DNA from: Muribaculaceae bacterium Isolate-110 (HZI)
Lineage (GTDB): Bacteria; Bacteroidota; Bacteroidia; Bacteroidales; Muribaculaceae
DNA length: 64,000 bases
NCBI GenBank assembly: GCA_003762875.1
Contig: RIBL01000015.1
Span: 17,564 to 81,563, forward strand
Reading direction: 5' to 3'
The notes beneath the pieces are model-generated. The model had not been told where the DNA came from and did no database searches. It worked only from the letters and a program-made list of their open reading frames with translations. Shown here piece by piece: positions 1 through 9,634 of the stretch (the first letter of the stretch is position 1; each line of letters opens with the position of its first letter). A program made the position numbers and the translations under genes.

Positions 1-33
1 GTTGTCGGCCCTGCGGGCGGTAATAAATAATTT

Positions 34-58
34 TTGAATGTCGTGTGAAAACATTCAA
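34..58. repeat. 8-bp inverted repeat upstream of first gene
   Basis: TTGAATGT (34-41) and ACATTCAA (51-58) form a perfect 8-bp inverted repeat with a 9-base spacer, about 30 bases before the start of the TPR gene. It could be an operator or the end of a terminator for a gene left of the window. There is no U-run on the + strand, so an operator fits slightly better. Nothing else is recognised in bases 1-88. Confidence 0.35.
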
Positions 59-88
59 TATCCTACACATTTCAACATTCGATAGAAA

Positions 89-1687
89 GTGAACATAAAA
101 ACCATCACATTAGGCCTTGTCATGAGTGTCAGCGCGGTGTTTGCCGCATCGGCTCAGACAGGATATGACGATCCCATGTCACAGGCACTGCTCAAGGCCT
201 TTGACGAACTGCTTGCCGAAGACCCCCGCGACCCGGAGACACTCGTGCGCCGCGCCGGACTCTATTATGCCCATCGTGACTACGTGAAGGCTCTCGACGA
301 CATCAATACGGCCATGAAGTATTATGAGCCTGAAGATGAAGAGGCGCGCTATCCCGCCTATCAGATAAGGGCTAAGATATACAAGGCACAGAAAAAGTAT
401 ACCGACGCGCTGTCGGACATAAACAAGGTGCTTGCCATGTCGCCTCAGGATTACGGCACCATCTATCAGCGTGCGCAGACACTCTATGAGCTGGGCCGCT
501 ACCAGGAGGCCAACGCCGACTATAATCTGATGCTCCGCCTCAATCCCCACAGCCAGGACGCATTGCTGGGTCAGGCGAATGTGGCCGTGAAGCAAAACAA
601 TCTCGGCACGGCCAATGAGCTTGCCGACCGCGCTGTGGCTCTTTCGCCCAACCGAAGCGAAATCTATCTGGGCCGTGCAGCGGTGCGTCGTCTCATGGGC
701 AACGAGCAGGGTGCTGTCGACGACTATGTGACAGCCATCTCGGTGGATAATGTCAGCACCGGCCGCGCTTTGCAGCATCTTGTGGACATGTCGCGCAGCG
801 ACTATCCCACTGTGATGTCGGGCCTGTCATCGGCCATCGGCAAGGCTCCGCGCAACGGCATGTTTTATTTCATCCGCGCCATGATAGCGCAGGGCCATTG
901 CAACTATCTTGCTGCCATTGCCGACTATGACAAGATAATCAACGAAAATCTCGATTCATATCCAGGTCTTAACGGTGCGCTGGCCGAGTGTTATTATTAT
1001 CTCGGCCGCTATGACCGCGCGCTTCTCAATGCCGACTATGCCATAAGCGCGACCGACGACAATGAGTTTTATTATGTGGTGAAGTCGCGCATCAAGCGAG
1101 CTCTCGGCGACAACGAGGGTGCACTTGACGCAGCAGAGAAGGCTCTCGAGAAGTCACCCGAGGCCCTTGACGCACTTGTGGCCAAGGCTCTTGCTCAGGT
1201 GGAGCTGGGTCAGGTGGCCGATGCGGCGGTGGCTCTCAGCGAGGCTGCGATGGTCAATCCCGAGAATCCCGAGCTGCAGATGCTGCGCGGATGGGTGCTT
1301 GGCGACTATCGCAAGCAGAAGACCAATGCCGAGCGTGCCTATGACATGGTGCTCGACATGGATTATGACTTTGACAATGTGATGTCGCTGCGCGGGTTTG
1401 CTCTGCTGGCACTTGGTCGTCAGGAGCAGGGCGACAAGTGGATGGAGCGAGTGCTCGAGACCGCCGACGATTATGACGGCGCGGTCAACTATTATGCGAC
1501 CTGCTATTATGCCCAGGCCGGCATGCCCGAGCGTGCTCTGCGCTGCATGGAGGCTTCACTCGAAAAGGGTTATGCCAATTATCACAACTGGACAAAGGCT
1601 TCGGAGGCCAATATCAACTGTGCCCCTATACGCAAAGACCCAAAATTTACCGCCCTTCTCGAAAAATACAGCCATCTGTTCAAGTAG
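89..1687 (+). CDS. Secreted tetratricopeptide-repeat protein
   Basis: 532 residues opening on a GTG codon. Residues 1-22 form a Sec signal peptide (basic start MNIK, hydrophobic run, cleavage near SAQ), so the protein is probably periplasmic or surface-facing. The rest is nearly all TPR helical pairs, seen as recurring A-x-x-D-Y/F-x-K-A-I/L and N-P-x-x-x-x-A patterns. TPR arrays hold protein complexes together; no catalytic domain is visible. It stands alone and converges on the flippase gene, from which a 31-bp-stem hairpin separates it. The family function is not known to me. The GTG start is chosen because it puts the signal peptide at the N terminus; no good ribosome binding site is present, as is usual in this phylum. 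Confidence 0.85.
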   Translation: MNIKTITLGLVMSVSAVFAASAQTGYDDPMSQALLKAFDELLAEDPRDPETLVRRAGLYYAHRDYVKALDDINTAMKYYEPEDEEARYPAYQIRAKIYKAQKKYTDALSDINKVLAMSPQDYGTIYQRAQTLYELGRYQEANADYNLMLRLNPHSQDALLGQANVAVKQNNLGTANELADRAVALSPNRSEIYLGRAAVRRLMGNEQGAVDDYVTAISVDNVSTGRALQHLVDMSRSDYPTVMSGLSSAIGKAPRNGMFYFIRAMIAQGHCNYLAAIADYDKIINENLDSYPGLNGALAECYYYLGRYDRALLNADYAISATDDNEFYYVVKSRIKRALGDNEGALDAAEKALEKSPEALDALVAKALAQVELGQVADAAVALSEAAMVNPENPELQMLRGWVLGDYRKQKTNAERAYDMVLDMDYDFDNVMSLRGFALLALGRQEQGDKWMERVLETADDYDGAVNYYATCYYAQAGMPERALRCMEASLEKGYANYHNWTKASEANINCAPIRKDPKFTALLEKYSHLFK

Positions 1688-1717
1688 TTTAAAGTTTAAA
1701 AAGTAATAAGTTTAGAA

Positions 1718-1815
1718 GGAGTATAAAACAAGACAGGAGCACAGGAGTTTTTTAGGTGGATGATCTGAGTCTACCCTTATTTATACTCCTGTGCTCCTGT
1801 CTTGTTTTATACTCC
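1718..1815. terminator. 31-bp perfect inverted repeat between convergent genes
   Basis: The arms at 1718-1748 and 1785-1815 are perfect reverse complements over 31 bases, with a 36-base loop. It lies between the convergent TPR and flippase genes and is long enough to end transcription from both sides. A partial extra copy of the arm (ACTCCTGTCTTG, 1811-1822) follows directly. The core ACAGGAG-AC-GGAGT recurs in the repeat at 49092-49156, which suggests a dispersed element rather than a one-off terminator. Confidence 0.8.
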
Positions 1816-1836
1816 TGTCTTGACTTTCTAAAGCTA

Positions 1837-3327
1837 TTATTTTTTATTCGGCAATAGACTCCGGATGGTGACGCGCTCGATGCGCAACACCATGAGGATG
1901 TAGAGCAGCAGGAGCGGGGTGCGGATGAGCATGGTGAGCCAAGGGTGTGACTCAACGGCTATAATGTCACCTCCTATCCAGAATGCGATGCCGGCGATGA
2001 AGTAAAACAGCAGTCGCGGCACATTGTAGCCTATGGGATAGTGTATGCGTCCGGCTATGTAGCTTGCCACCATCATGACGCCGTAACAACCGAGTGCGGC
2101 CCAGGCGCAGCCTATGTAGCCGTAACGGGGCACGAGCAGTATGTTGAGTCCGACAGTGACGGCGAGTCCGAGCAGCGATAGCCACATGCCCCAGACGGTG
2201 CGGTCGGTGAGCTTGTACCACAGCGAGAGGTTGAAGAATATGCCGAAAAACAATTCGGCAATCATGAGTATGGGTACTATCCTGAGTCCGCTAAAGTAGG
2301 ACGAGGCTATGAAGTGGCGCAGGATGTCCATGTAGTACATCACTCCGATGAATATCACCATGGCGAATATCAGAAACCACCGCATGGCGTCGCGATAGCT
2401 TTGCAGGCGGTCTTCGCCCTGTTCTTTGGCGCGCGCGAAGATGAAGGGTTCGTAGGCAAAGCGGAAGGCCTGGATGAACATCACCATCACGATGGCTATC
2501 TTGTAGTTGGCTCCGTAGATACCGACGTCGGTTATGGCCTGGGTCTTGTCGGTGTAAAGCATGGGCATGAGCAGAGTGCCGAGAGTCTGGTTCATGATGC
2601 CGGCCACTCCGAGCACGAGGAGCGGGGCGGAGTAGGCTATCATCTCGCGCCACAGCACGGGGTTGAACCGCCAGCGGAAGCCGTGGAGCTCGGGCAGGAG
2701 CAGCAGGAGGTTGAGGGCCGAGGATATGAGATTGGCCAGGAATATGTAGCCTATGCCGAAGTCGGGGTCATAGAACCATGCTATCCATCCCGGGGCGTTG
2801 TCCCAGAGCCAGGGGCAGATGAGTATGAAAAACAGGTTGAGCCCTATGTTGGCCGCGATGTTGATCAGACGGAGCGAGGCAAAACGTATGGGACGCTTGG
2901 CGTAGCGCAGATAGCTGAACGGCAGGGCCGTGAAGGCGTCGAGCGCGACCGTGATGACCATCATGACGATGAAATCGTGATGGTCGGGGGCGTGAAGGGC
3001 GGCCGAGACCGGACCGATGAAGGCCAGCATGAGTGCCACAAAGGCTGTGGAGCTGACTCCAAGCGAGATGAGACCGGTGGAGTAGACCTCCATGGGGTCG
3101 GAGTAGCGTTCGTGGTTGGCGAAGCGGAAAAATCCCGTCTCCATGCCATAGGTGAGTATTATGAGGGCGAGGGCTACGGCTGCGTAGACGTAGGTGACCA
3201 CTCCGTATTCCGATGCGGGAAACATCTGAGTGTAGAGCGGCACGAGACACCAGTTGAGGAAGCGTCCGATGATGCTGCTGAGACCGTAGATGGCAGTGTC
3301 TTTTGCGAGCGATTTTATTCCGGCCAT
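1837..3327 (-). CDS. Polysaccharide flippase, MATE/MVF-type (Wzx-like)
   Basis: 496 residues with about 12-14 hydrophobic membrane segments from residue 10 to 490 and short charged loops, the pattern of Wzx/RfbX-type lipid-linked oligosaccharide flippases in the MOP superfamily. The N terminus ([20 protein letters not shown]) matches the start of this family in Bacteroidales. It would move undecaprenyl-linked sugar units across the inner membrane. The start overlaps the last 13 bases of ruvB, so the two are probably translated from one message; I infer the coupling is structural rather than functional. Which glycan it serves is not shown; no glycan cluster adjoins it. Confidence 0.85.
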   Translation of the reverse strand: MAGIKSLAKDTAIYGLSSIIGRFLNWCLVPLYTQMFPASEYGVVTYVYAAVALALIILTYGMETGFFRFANHERYSDPMEVYSTGLISLGVSSTAFVALMLAFIGPVSAALHAPDHHDFIVMMVITVALDAFTALPFSYLRYAKRPIRFASLRLINIAANIGLNLFFILICPWLWDNAPGWIAWFYDPDFGIGYIFLANLISSALNLLLLLPELHGFRWRFNPVLWREMIAYSAPLLVLGVAGIMNQTLGTLLMPMLYTDKTQAITDVGIYGANYKIAIVMVMFIQAFRFAYEPFIFARAKEQGEDRLQSYRDAMRWFLIFAMVIFIGVMYYMDILRHFIASSYFSGLRIVPILMIAELFFGIFFNLSLWYKLTDRTVWGMWLSLLGLAVTVGLNILLVPRYGYIGCAWAALGCYGVMMVASYIAGRIHYPIGYNVPRLLFYFIAGIAFWIGGDIIAVESHPWLTMLIRTPLLLLYILMVLRIERVTIRSLLPNKK

Positions 3328-4337
3328 AGGCTGGCTTGATGTGATGGTGGATTGATGCGAAGATGGTTATAAGCAAGCGATGTCACCTCGCGTCCGCGTG
3401 GTGTGCGGCGTAGAAAACCTTCCATTATGAGGAATGGTTCATATACCTCCTCGATGGTGTCCTGCTCCTCGCCTATGGCGGTGGCGATGGTGGAGAGCCC
3501 GACGGGGCCGCCGTCAAACTTGTTGATCATCGTGAGCAGCAGTTTGTGGTCCATCTCGTCGAGGCCGTAACGGTCGATGTTGAGAGCCTCGAGGGCAAAG
3601 CGTGCTATCTCGGGGTCGATGTCGCCCGAGCCTTTGACCTGGGCGAAGTCGCGCACTCGCCGCAACAGAGAGTTGGCTATACGCGGTGTGCCTCGCGAAC
3701 GCATCGCTATTTCGTGGGCTGCTTCGGCTGTGATGCGCACTTTCAGCAGTGCAGCCGAGCGGGCGATGATGCGTTCGAGCACTTCGTGGCTGTAATATTC
3801 AAGATGACAGTTGATACCGAAGCGTGCGCGCATCGGGGCTGTGAGCATGCCCGAGCGGGTGGTGGCTCCGACGAGAGTGAAGGGTGAGAGCGACAACTGA
3901 ACGGAACGTGCTCCGGGGCCTTTGTCGATCATTATGTCGATGCGATAGTCCTCCATGGCCGAGTAGAGATATTCCTCCACTACGCGGCTCAGACGGTGTA
4001 TCTCGTCGATGAAGAGCACGTCGTTGTCTTCGAGCGAGGTGAGTATGCCTGCCAGGTCGCCGGGCTTGTCGAGCACGGGTCCTGAGGTGACCTTGAGGTT
4101 TACGCCGAGTTCATTGGCAATGATGCCGGCGAGAGTGGTCTTGCCCAGTCCCGGAGGTCCGAACAGCAGCAGATGGTCCAGAGCCTCGCCACGCATGCGG
4201 GCGGCCTGGACGAATACTTTGAGGTTTTCTACTATCTTTTCCTGGCCGTTGAACGAGTCGAAGTATGACGGACGCAATGCCCGCTCAAACTCCTTGTCGG
4301 GGTTGGCCTTGTTGTGTATGTCGAAATCGGTATCCAT
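3315..4337 (-). CDS. ruvB: Holliday junction branch migration helicase RuvB
   Basis: 340 residues, the usual length. It is the AAA+ motor that, with RuvA, drives branch migration of Holliday junctions in recombinational repair. Walker A is GPPGLGKTT at 60-68, Walker B is LFIDEIHR around 108-115, the sensor stretch [18 protein letters not shown] follows, and the C-terminal winged helix ends the protein. ruvA and ruvC are not in the window. A TATCTTTG -7 box on the minus strand (4348-4355) sits only 10 bases before the ATG, giving a very short leader. The -33 TTTG is not present at the right distance. Confidence 0.97.
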   Translation of the reverse strand: MDTDFDIHNKANPDKEFERALRPSYFDSFNGQEKIVENLKVFVQAARMRGEALDHLLLFGPPGLGKTTLAGIIANELGVNLKVTSGPVLDKPGDLAGILTSLEDNDVLFIDEIHRLSRVVEEYLYSAMEDYRIDIMIDKGPGARSVQLSLSPFTLVGATTRSGMLTAPMRARFGINCHLEYYSHEVLERIIARSAALLKVRITAEAAHEIAMRSRGTPRIANSLLRRVRDFAQVKGSGDIDPEIARFALEALNIDRYGLDEMDHKLLLTMINKFDGGPVGLSTIATAIGEEQDTIEEVYEPFLIMEGFLRRTPRGREVTSLAYNHLRINPPSHQASLWPE

Positions 4338-4386
4338 TATTCACCCGCAAAGATAGTGAATATCCGGTGAATATTCGCTATCGCGT

Positions 4387-5583
4387 TCAGTTATTATGAG
4401 CGACAGACACGGACTGTTGGTCGGGCCGGCGGGAGACGTAGGCGCGGAGGGCGAGGGCCAGAAGGAAATAGAGAGCGGTGAGAGCCCACAAGCTCCAGTA
4501 GTAGCGGCTCACGTCGGAGATGGTGGCGGCGTTGGAGTTGATGCGTATGAAGCCTTCGACGCCCCATGTGGCCGGGATGAGGTCGGAGACTATAAGCCAG
4601 AATTTATTGAATGCGTAGCGCGGCCATGTCAGACCCGAGAGGAAGAGAAATACCACCGAGGTGTAGACGATGACGAGCAGTGAAGTCTCGCGTTCGCGCA
4701 CAAATACCTGAAGTGTCTGTCCGAGAAAAGTCGTGGCCACGAGCATGGCGAAGACAAATGGCATATAGTCGGCTACGTCGCCCACGTGGGGCAGGGCGAA
4801 CATCTCGGGCACGATGTGGAGTATGTAGTAGCTCACGGGGATATAGAGCATCAGATAACAGAGACTCTTGCCAAGCACAACGGCCAGCGGGGAGGCGTCG
4901 TAGGCATAGGGGTCGCGTCCGCGGTTGCGGCGTCGGCGGTCGGCGGCTGTGCCTGCGATCATAGTGATGCCGAGGAGCATGCTCTGCTGGAGTATCAGCA
5001 CCACTATACCGGGCATGACGAACGATGCGAAGCCTTGGGTGGGGTCGCCGAGACATTCCGAGGCGGTGTCGACCGGGAGTCCTGTGACGCGAGTGGCCAG
5101 GATGCCTCCGCGTGTGGCCACGCGTTCGGCTGTAATCTCGGAGACCTCGTGCATCTGCACGCCGGTCAGCGCGAAGAGATACTGACGGTAGCGTATGAGC
5201 AGCGACATGTCGTTGTAAAACGATATGGTGGCCGAGCCGCCCTGTCCGAGCCTCTTGGCATAGTCGGCCGGAATCTCTATGATGCCGTAACACTCTTTCT
5301 CGGCCCATGCGCGACGGGCTTCGGCCATGTTGGCGGCATAGCCTTTGATGTCGATGGCCTGGGTCGCATCGAGGGTGCGGGCCAGATCGCGGCTTTCGGC
5401 GGTGCGCGAGTTGTCGACAATCACGGTGGGTATTTCCGTGACGACTTCGGGGTTATATATGAGGGTGTAGACAATGGGATAGGCCAGTGGCAGTCCGAAA
5501 AAGAAGAGCATTACTCCGATGTCGGTAAATACCAGCCATGTCTCCCTTCGCCATACCCTGAACAGACTTTTAAACCATTTCAT
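4387..5583 (-). CDS. ABC-2 type transporter permease (second of two)
   Basis: 398 residues with the ABC2_membrane_3 layout: one membrane helix near residues 20-42, a periplasmic domain of about 130 residues, then five or six helices from about 185 to 380. The N terminus (WRRETWLVFTDIGVMLFFFG) is typical of YbhS/YbhR/YhhJ-like drug and bile-salt exporters. It is the last gene of the TolC-HlyD-permease-permease operon and begins 12 bases after the previous permease. No nucleotide-binding subunit lies in or next to the operon, so either an ATPase is supplied from elsewhere or the permeases work differently. The substrate cannot be told from sequence. Confidence 0.85.
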   Translation of the reverse strand: MKWFKSLFRVWRRETWLVFTDIGVMLFFFGLPLAYPIVYTLIYNPEVVTEIPTVIVDNSRTAESRDLARTLDATQAIDIKGYAANMAEARRAWAEKECYGIIEIPADYAKRLGQGGSATISFYNDMSLLIRYRQYLFALTGVQMHEVSEITAERVATRGGILATRVTGLPVDTASECLGDPTQGFASFVMPGIVVLILQQSMLLGITMIAGTAADRRRRNRGRDPYAYDASPLAVVLGKSLCYLMLYIPVSYYILHIVPEMFALPHVGDVADYMPFVFAMLVATTFLGQTLQVFVRERETSLLVIVYTSVVFLFLSGLTWPRYAFNKFWLIVSDLIPATWGVEGFIRINSNAATISDVSRYYWSLWALTALYFLLALALRAYVSRRPDQQSVSVAHNN

Positions 5584-5595
5584 AAGAATGTAATG

Positions 5596-6747
5596 TTAAG
5601 GAATATATACCGGGTTGAGGCAGCGGGTGCGCAGACGTCTGAGTCCCAGCACCGGCACAAACAGCATCGCGAGCATGACTATATAATAGTAGCGCGAGTA
5701 GTAGAGCGGGAGTCCGTTGAGAGCCTGGTCGATGTAGATGAGGAAATAGTAACGTATGGGCATGAGGTAGGCAAATATGCCTATTGAGCCATACATTTTT
5801 TCGACCGGAAAGGAGAAGCCTGCCACCGAGAAGCACAGGATGCCGATGAGGCTGCATATGCTCAGGGAGAGGCGCAGGTTGGGGACAATCTCGACTATCA
5901 CCAGTGAGAAGGCCTGGCAGGAAAGCACCAGCAGCATCATGGCCAGTATCATATGCCATGGAGAGCAGTTGAGCGGGAAGTGGAGATATTGAAACATGAT
6001 GGACTGTATGGCCACACCCACCGATATGAACACCACACTCTGTGGGAGGAGCTTGCCAGCGAGCGCGAGCGGCATGCAGCCTTTGGCTGTGGCAAGCCAC
6101 TCGGGGGAGGTGCCTTGCTTGAGCTCCTGACATATGCTGAATGATGTGACGAGCATCACGAGCAGAGCCATGACTCCGGCCAGAAACGATTGGGAGAGAT
6201 AGATGGAATAGTTGGTCCATGGATTTCCTATCGGGTGGATGTCGGTCTTGAGCGGAGTGATGAGCGAGCCCACGGTGTTGTCATCGACACCCGCGCTGGT
6301 GAGTGTGGTCTGCACGATGCCGCCCGAGGTGGTGACCGCTATCGTCTTGAAGCCTTTGAAAGATAGTGTGCCCGGCACGAAGATGGTCATGTTGGAGTAG
6401 AAGGAGAGGGTGGGGGTGCGGCCGCTGAGGGCCTTTTCCTGAAAATCGGTGGGGATGTAGAAGAATCCGAATATCTCTCCGCTCCTCACTTTGTCGATGG
6501 CCGAGTGGAAGCTCTCGCAGTCGACCGAGATGTCGATGAGCTCGCTTGCGTTGAGCGAGCGGCCTATGCGGCGCGAGAGAGTGGAGTGGTCCATGTCGAC
6601 CATCGCGACGGGCACCTTGAGCGGCAATCCCTCGTGCATGAGGTTGAGAAAGAAAAATGCGCATCCCAGCGGCACGATCACCATCATGAAGATGTAGATC
6701 CTGCGAGAGCAGAGTGTCATTATGCCGCGACGTAGTGAGGGAAGCAT
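5596..6747 (-). CDS. ABC-2 type transporter permease (first of two)
   Basis: 383 residues, same architecture as the downstream permease: helix at about 18-36, a periplasmic segment that starts with the family-typical PVAMVDMDHS, then a block of helices from about 170 to 370. The pair would form the two membrane halves of one inner-membrane exporter joined to the HlyD-like adaptor and TolC-like duct. The two permeases are only distantly alike, as expected for a heterodimer. It lies 60 bases after the HlyD gene. No ATPase domain is fused to it. Confidence 0.85.
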   Translation of the reverse strand: MLPSLRRGIMTLCSRRIYIFMMVIVPLGCAFFFLNLMHEGLPLKVPVAMVDMDHSTLSRRIGRSLNASELIDISVDCESFHSAIDKVRSGEIFGFFYIPTDFQEKALSGRTPTLSFYSNMTIFVPGTLSFKGFKTIAVTTSGGIVQTTLTSAGVDDNTVGSLITPLKTDIHPIGNPWTNYSIYLSQSFLAGVMALLVMLVTSFSICQELKQGTSPEWLATAKGCMPLALAGKLLPQSVVFISVGVAIQSIMFQYLHFPLNCSPWHMILAMMLLVLSCQAFSLVIVEIVPNLRLSLSICSLIGILCFSVAGFSFPVEKMYGSIGIFAYLMPIRYYFLIYIDQALNGLPLYYSRYYYIVMLAMLFVPVLGLRRLRTRCLNPVYIP

Positions 6748-6807
6748 GTTCTCTTAAGGGTTTAGGGGTAATAATTTAATATGAGAGTTGGAGAGAGCGG
6801 GCCGGTG

Positions 6808-7815
6808 TCAGGGCTTGAAGTAGACCACTGTCATGCCGGGACGAAGTTCGGGAATGGCTTCGAGTGTACGGGCCTTGATTTCAAAAGTCTTGCTGTCCCA
6901 CTGGCCGGTCGACTTGGTGGCCTGCCATGTGGCATAGCTGCCGAGGTCGCGCGAGTAGTATATCTTGGCCTTTACTTTCTTTTTGTCGAGCGCGGGTATC
7001 ATCACTTCGATTTCACCGCCGAGGGGCATGTCGTTGAGCAGGTCTTCGCGCACGTTGAATGTCACCCACTTGTCGTCGGTCTTGAGGAGATTCATGATGG
7101 GTGCGCCGAGCATCACAAGCTCGCTCACTTCGGGATAAATCTGGTCAATCTGTCCGTCGCACGGAGCCACGAGATACTGGTCTTCGAGGAGGCTCTGCAC
7201 TTCGGCCACGCCGCCTTTGGCCACATTGACCATCGCTGCCGCGCTCTCCTTGTCCTCTTTCTGGGCTCCGGCCTTGGCCAGCTCGAGCTGGCTGCGGGCG
7301 GCGTCGCGTCCGGCCACGGCTGCGTCATAGGCGGCTTTGGCCTCGTCGCGTTTCTGCTCGGAGACTACACCTTCGTTGAAGAGGTTCTGCAGTCGGTCAT
7401 AAGTCTTTTTGGTTATGGTCACGGCAGCCTCGGCCTGAGTCACGAGGTCGGCAGCGGCGTTGATAATCTGTACGCGTGTGCCGGCATCGACCTTCCGGTC
7501 CTGAGTGCGGGCTACGGTCTCCATGCCCTCGGCCCGCATGAGTTGGGCTTCGGCGAGCGATGAGTGTATGTGCACGAGGGTGTCGCCGGCTTTCACCATG
7601 TCACCTTCGCTGACATAGATGTCGGCCACGCGTCCGGGCAGCTTGCCCGAGATGCGTATTGATGTGGCGTCGGCCTGACCTTCGATAATGTCGGCCGGCT
7701 TGTCGAGAAATACGAATCCTATGATGGCAAGCACGATGCATGCAGCCACCACGAGGCCGAGAGCGACGAGCAGGGCTTTGTTTTCTTTCTGCTCTTGTGA
7801 TACTGTGTTGGACAT
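6808..7815 (-). CDS. HlyD-family periplasmic adaptor (membrane fusion protein)
   Basis: 335 residues. One N-terminal membrane anchor (about 16-36) is followed by a biotinyl-lipoyl half-motif (GRVADIYVSEGDMVKAGDTL), a long alanine/glutamate-rich coiled-coil hairpin (about 85-185), the second lipoyl half (YLVAPCDGQIDQIYPEVSEL), and a beta-barrel domain. This adaptor type links an inner-membrane pump to TolC. It is closest in layout to YbhG/YhiI adaptors, which work with ABC-2 permeases. It sits between the TolC-like gene and the two permeases in one operon. Confidence 0.9.
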   Translation of the reverse strand: MSNTVSQEQKENKALLVALGLVVAACIVLAIIGFVFLDKPADIIEGQADATSIRISGKLPGRVADIYVSEGDMVKAGDTLVHIHSSLAEAQLMRAEGMETVARTQDRKVDAGTRVQIINAAADLVTQAEAAVTITKKTYDRLQNLFNEGVVSEQKRDEAKAAYDAAVAGRDAARSQLELAKAGAQKEDKESAAAMVNVAKGGVAEVQSLLEDQYLVAPCDGQIDQIYPEVSELVMLGAPIMNLLKTDDKWVTFNVREDLLNDMPLGGEIEVMIPALDKKKVKAKIYYSRDLGSYATWQATKSTGQWDSKTFEIKARTLEAIPELRPGMTVVYFKP

Positions 7816-7867
7816 ATTGGGTTCTTGATTGTTGTCGGTTGGTTATGAATTGAGTCTATGGAATATA

Positions 7868-9337
7868 TCAGTGCAGAGTGCCGAGCACTTTGGAGAGATA
7901 CACGTCGCAGAGATATACGTCGATGGCTGCGTCGATGTTCTCGCTGTGGGCCTTGAGCCATGCGGTCTGAGCCTCCATCACGTTGTCGACGGTCATCACG
8001 CCGTCACGGAACCCGAGGTCGGCACAACGCAGGTTTTCGTCAGCTTTGGCGAGGTTAACCTCGGTCATGCGGCGGGTCTTGAGAGCCTCGTCGGCCTTGT
8101 AGGTGGCCTGGCGCACCTGGAGGTCTATCATTTCCTTGGCGTTGTCAAGCTCCATGCGCATGGCGTTGGTCTGGGCCTTGGCGGCACGATATTTGTTGTA
8201 ATTGCCGCCCCAGTGCCAGATGGGTATGGTGAGCATGGCTCCGACGGAGAACTGGCCGTTGAACTTGTTTTTGAATCCGTCGTAGAGATTGGGGTTGGAG
8301 AACGAGTAGGCACCCACGAGGGCAAGGTTGGGCATCATCTCCGAGCGGAGCACTTTGGCCTTCTGCTCGTAGATCTTCACGCCGAGTTCGAGCTGGCGCA
8401 GGTCGTTACGACGACTGTAGACCTCCTGCATGTCGATGGGGGTGTCGTCGGCTATGACCGCGGGGGTGGTTACGCGGGGAGCATCCTCGTCGGCCAGAGA
8501 GAAACGTGTGTCAAGCGGCAGGCCGCACACCTGGGCGAGTGCCATGCGTGAGAGCACGAGGCCGTTGTTGACTTTGGTCAGGTCGACGCGGGCCGAGTTG
8601 AGTTTGACATCGACGGTGAGCTGGTCGCTGCGCGTGGCTACGCCCTCTTTGATCATGAGCGACACATTGTGGCTCAGAGTGTCGAGCAGGTTGACGTAGC
8701 TCTCGGCCAACTGTTGCTTGGCTTTGAGCGACACCACTTGCCAATAGGCAGCGTCGACGGCATAGATTACGTCGGTTACAGAGTAGTCGAGTCGGCTCTT
8801 GGCAAGCTCCTCGGCATAGCCTGTAATCTTGTTCATGGCCACAATCTTTCCGCCCATGAAGATGGGCTGGGTGAGGGTCACCGCTCCGAAAAATACGTTG
8901 TGGATGTCATAGGTGAGTGCTTCCTTGGGCAGATAGGCCACCTGCTCGGGCACAAACTGACCGCCTACCTTTATGGGCTCGCCGGTCATGGGGTTTTTCA
9001 CGACGTTGAACTCGTAGCCCTGCTTCTCGAGGTTGAAAGTCTTGACAGGAAGCAACTGGTCGGAGTCAAACATCGAAAGCTCTTTCTGGTTGTACATGTA
9101 TCCGCCGGCAAAGTCGATGGACGGGAGGTAGGCTGCAAAAGCCTCCTTTTTCTGATAACCTGCCGCGCGCAGTTCCTCAGCCCCGCGGCGGAGGTTTTTG
9201 TTGTTGCCGAGAGCGAGGTCGCGACATTGGGCGAGGGTGAGTGTCGACCCTTCGGCCACTACCGGTCCCGGCTCCTGTGACATGCCCTGAAGGGCGGCTG
9301 ACAGTATGACGGAAATTACTGTGAAACGCAATTTCAT
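7868..9337 (-). CDS. TolC-family outer membrane efflux protein
   Basis: 489 residues with a signal peptide (about 1-20), then two copies of the outer-membrane-efflux helical repeat, rich in long amphipathic helices and ending around residue 485. The TolC fold is a trimeric duct through the outer membrane and periplasm. It is the first gene of the four-gene exporter operon. A minus-strand TAAATTTG -7 box at 9382-9389 lies 45 bases upstream of the ATG; no exact TTTG is found at -33. The spacer to the divergent blaI-like gene (9338-9634) carries both promoters. Confidence 0.9.
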   Translation of the reverse strand: MKLRFTVISVILSAALQGMSQEPGPVVAEGSTLTLAQCRDLALGNNKNLRRGAEELRAAGYQKKEAFAAYLPSIDFAGGYMYNQKELSMFDSDQLLPVKTFNLEKQGYEFNVVKNPMTGEPIKVGGQFVPEQVAYLPKEALTYDIHNVFFGAVTLTQPIFMGGKIVAMNKITGYAEELAKSRLDYSVTDVIYAVDAAYWQVVSLKAKQQLAESYVNLLDTLSHNVSLMIKEGVATRSDQLTVDVKLNSARVDLTKVNNGLVLSRMALAQVCGLPLDTRFSLADEDAPRVTTPAVIADDTPIDMQEVYSRRNDLRQLELGVKIYEQKAKVLRSEMMPNLALVGAYSFSNPNLYDGFKNKFNGQFSVGAMLTIPIWHWGGNYNKYRAAKAQTNAMRMELDNAKEMIDLQVRQATYKADEALKTRRMTEVNLAKADENLRCADLGFRDGVMTVDNVMEAQTAWLKAHSENIDAAIDVYLCDVYLSKVLGTLH

Positions 9338-9548
9338 TGTTGGTCTGATATAAATAGTTGATGTATGCGTGATAGTCTCTGCAAATTTAACCCTTTTTGC
9401 GTATAAAAAGTTTATTTTTAGGATGGATAAATTAGAGTGAAAAAGCCCTATTATTGGTCTATATGTCTTATCGCGCCGACGAGTGTGTCGGCAGGGCGAA
9501 CAAGATGATGAAAAAAGTGATTTTTTTCTGCAAAAATATAAAATTAGT

Positions 9549-9580
9549 TTTGCATAACTGAAATGTTAGTTATATCTTTG
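9549..9580 (+). promoter_or_regulatory. Bacteroidales promoter for blaI-like operon
   Basis: TTTG (9549-9552), a 20-base spacer, and TATCTTTG (9573-9580) fit the -33/-7 consensus TTTG-N19-21-TAnnTTTG exactly. The gene starts 54 bases downstream. BlaI-type repressors usually bind palindromes over their own promoter; I could not pick out a convincing palindrome here. Confidence 0.8.
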
Positions 9581-9634
9581 CGGTAGACATTCAAAGTAAG
9601 ACAAGGAATCAATCCATTAAACAAGTATAATGAT

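Noticed and set aside
2314..3339. A 341-codon plus-strand frame opposite the flippase
   Set aside because: It is the mirror of the flippase's GC-rich third positions, has no promoter, and its translation is rich in His and Glu without any fold signature.
4786..5787. A 333-codon plus-strand frame over the permeases
   Set aside because: Antisense to two well-supported membrane proteins and spans their junction; no recognisable protein.
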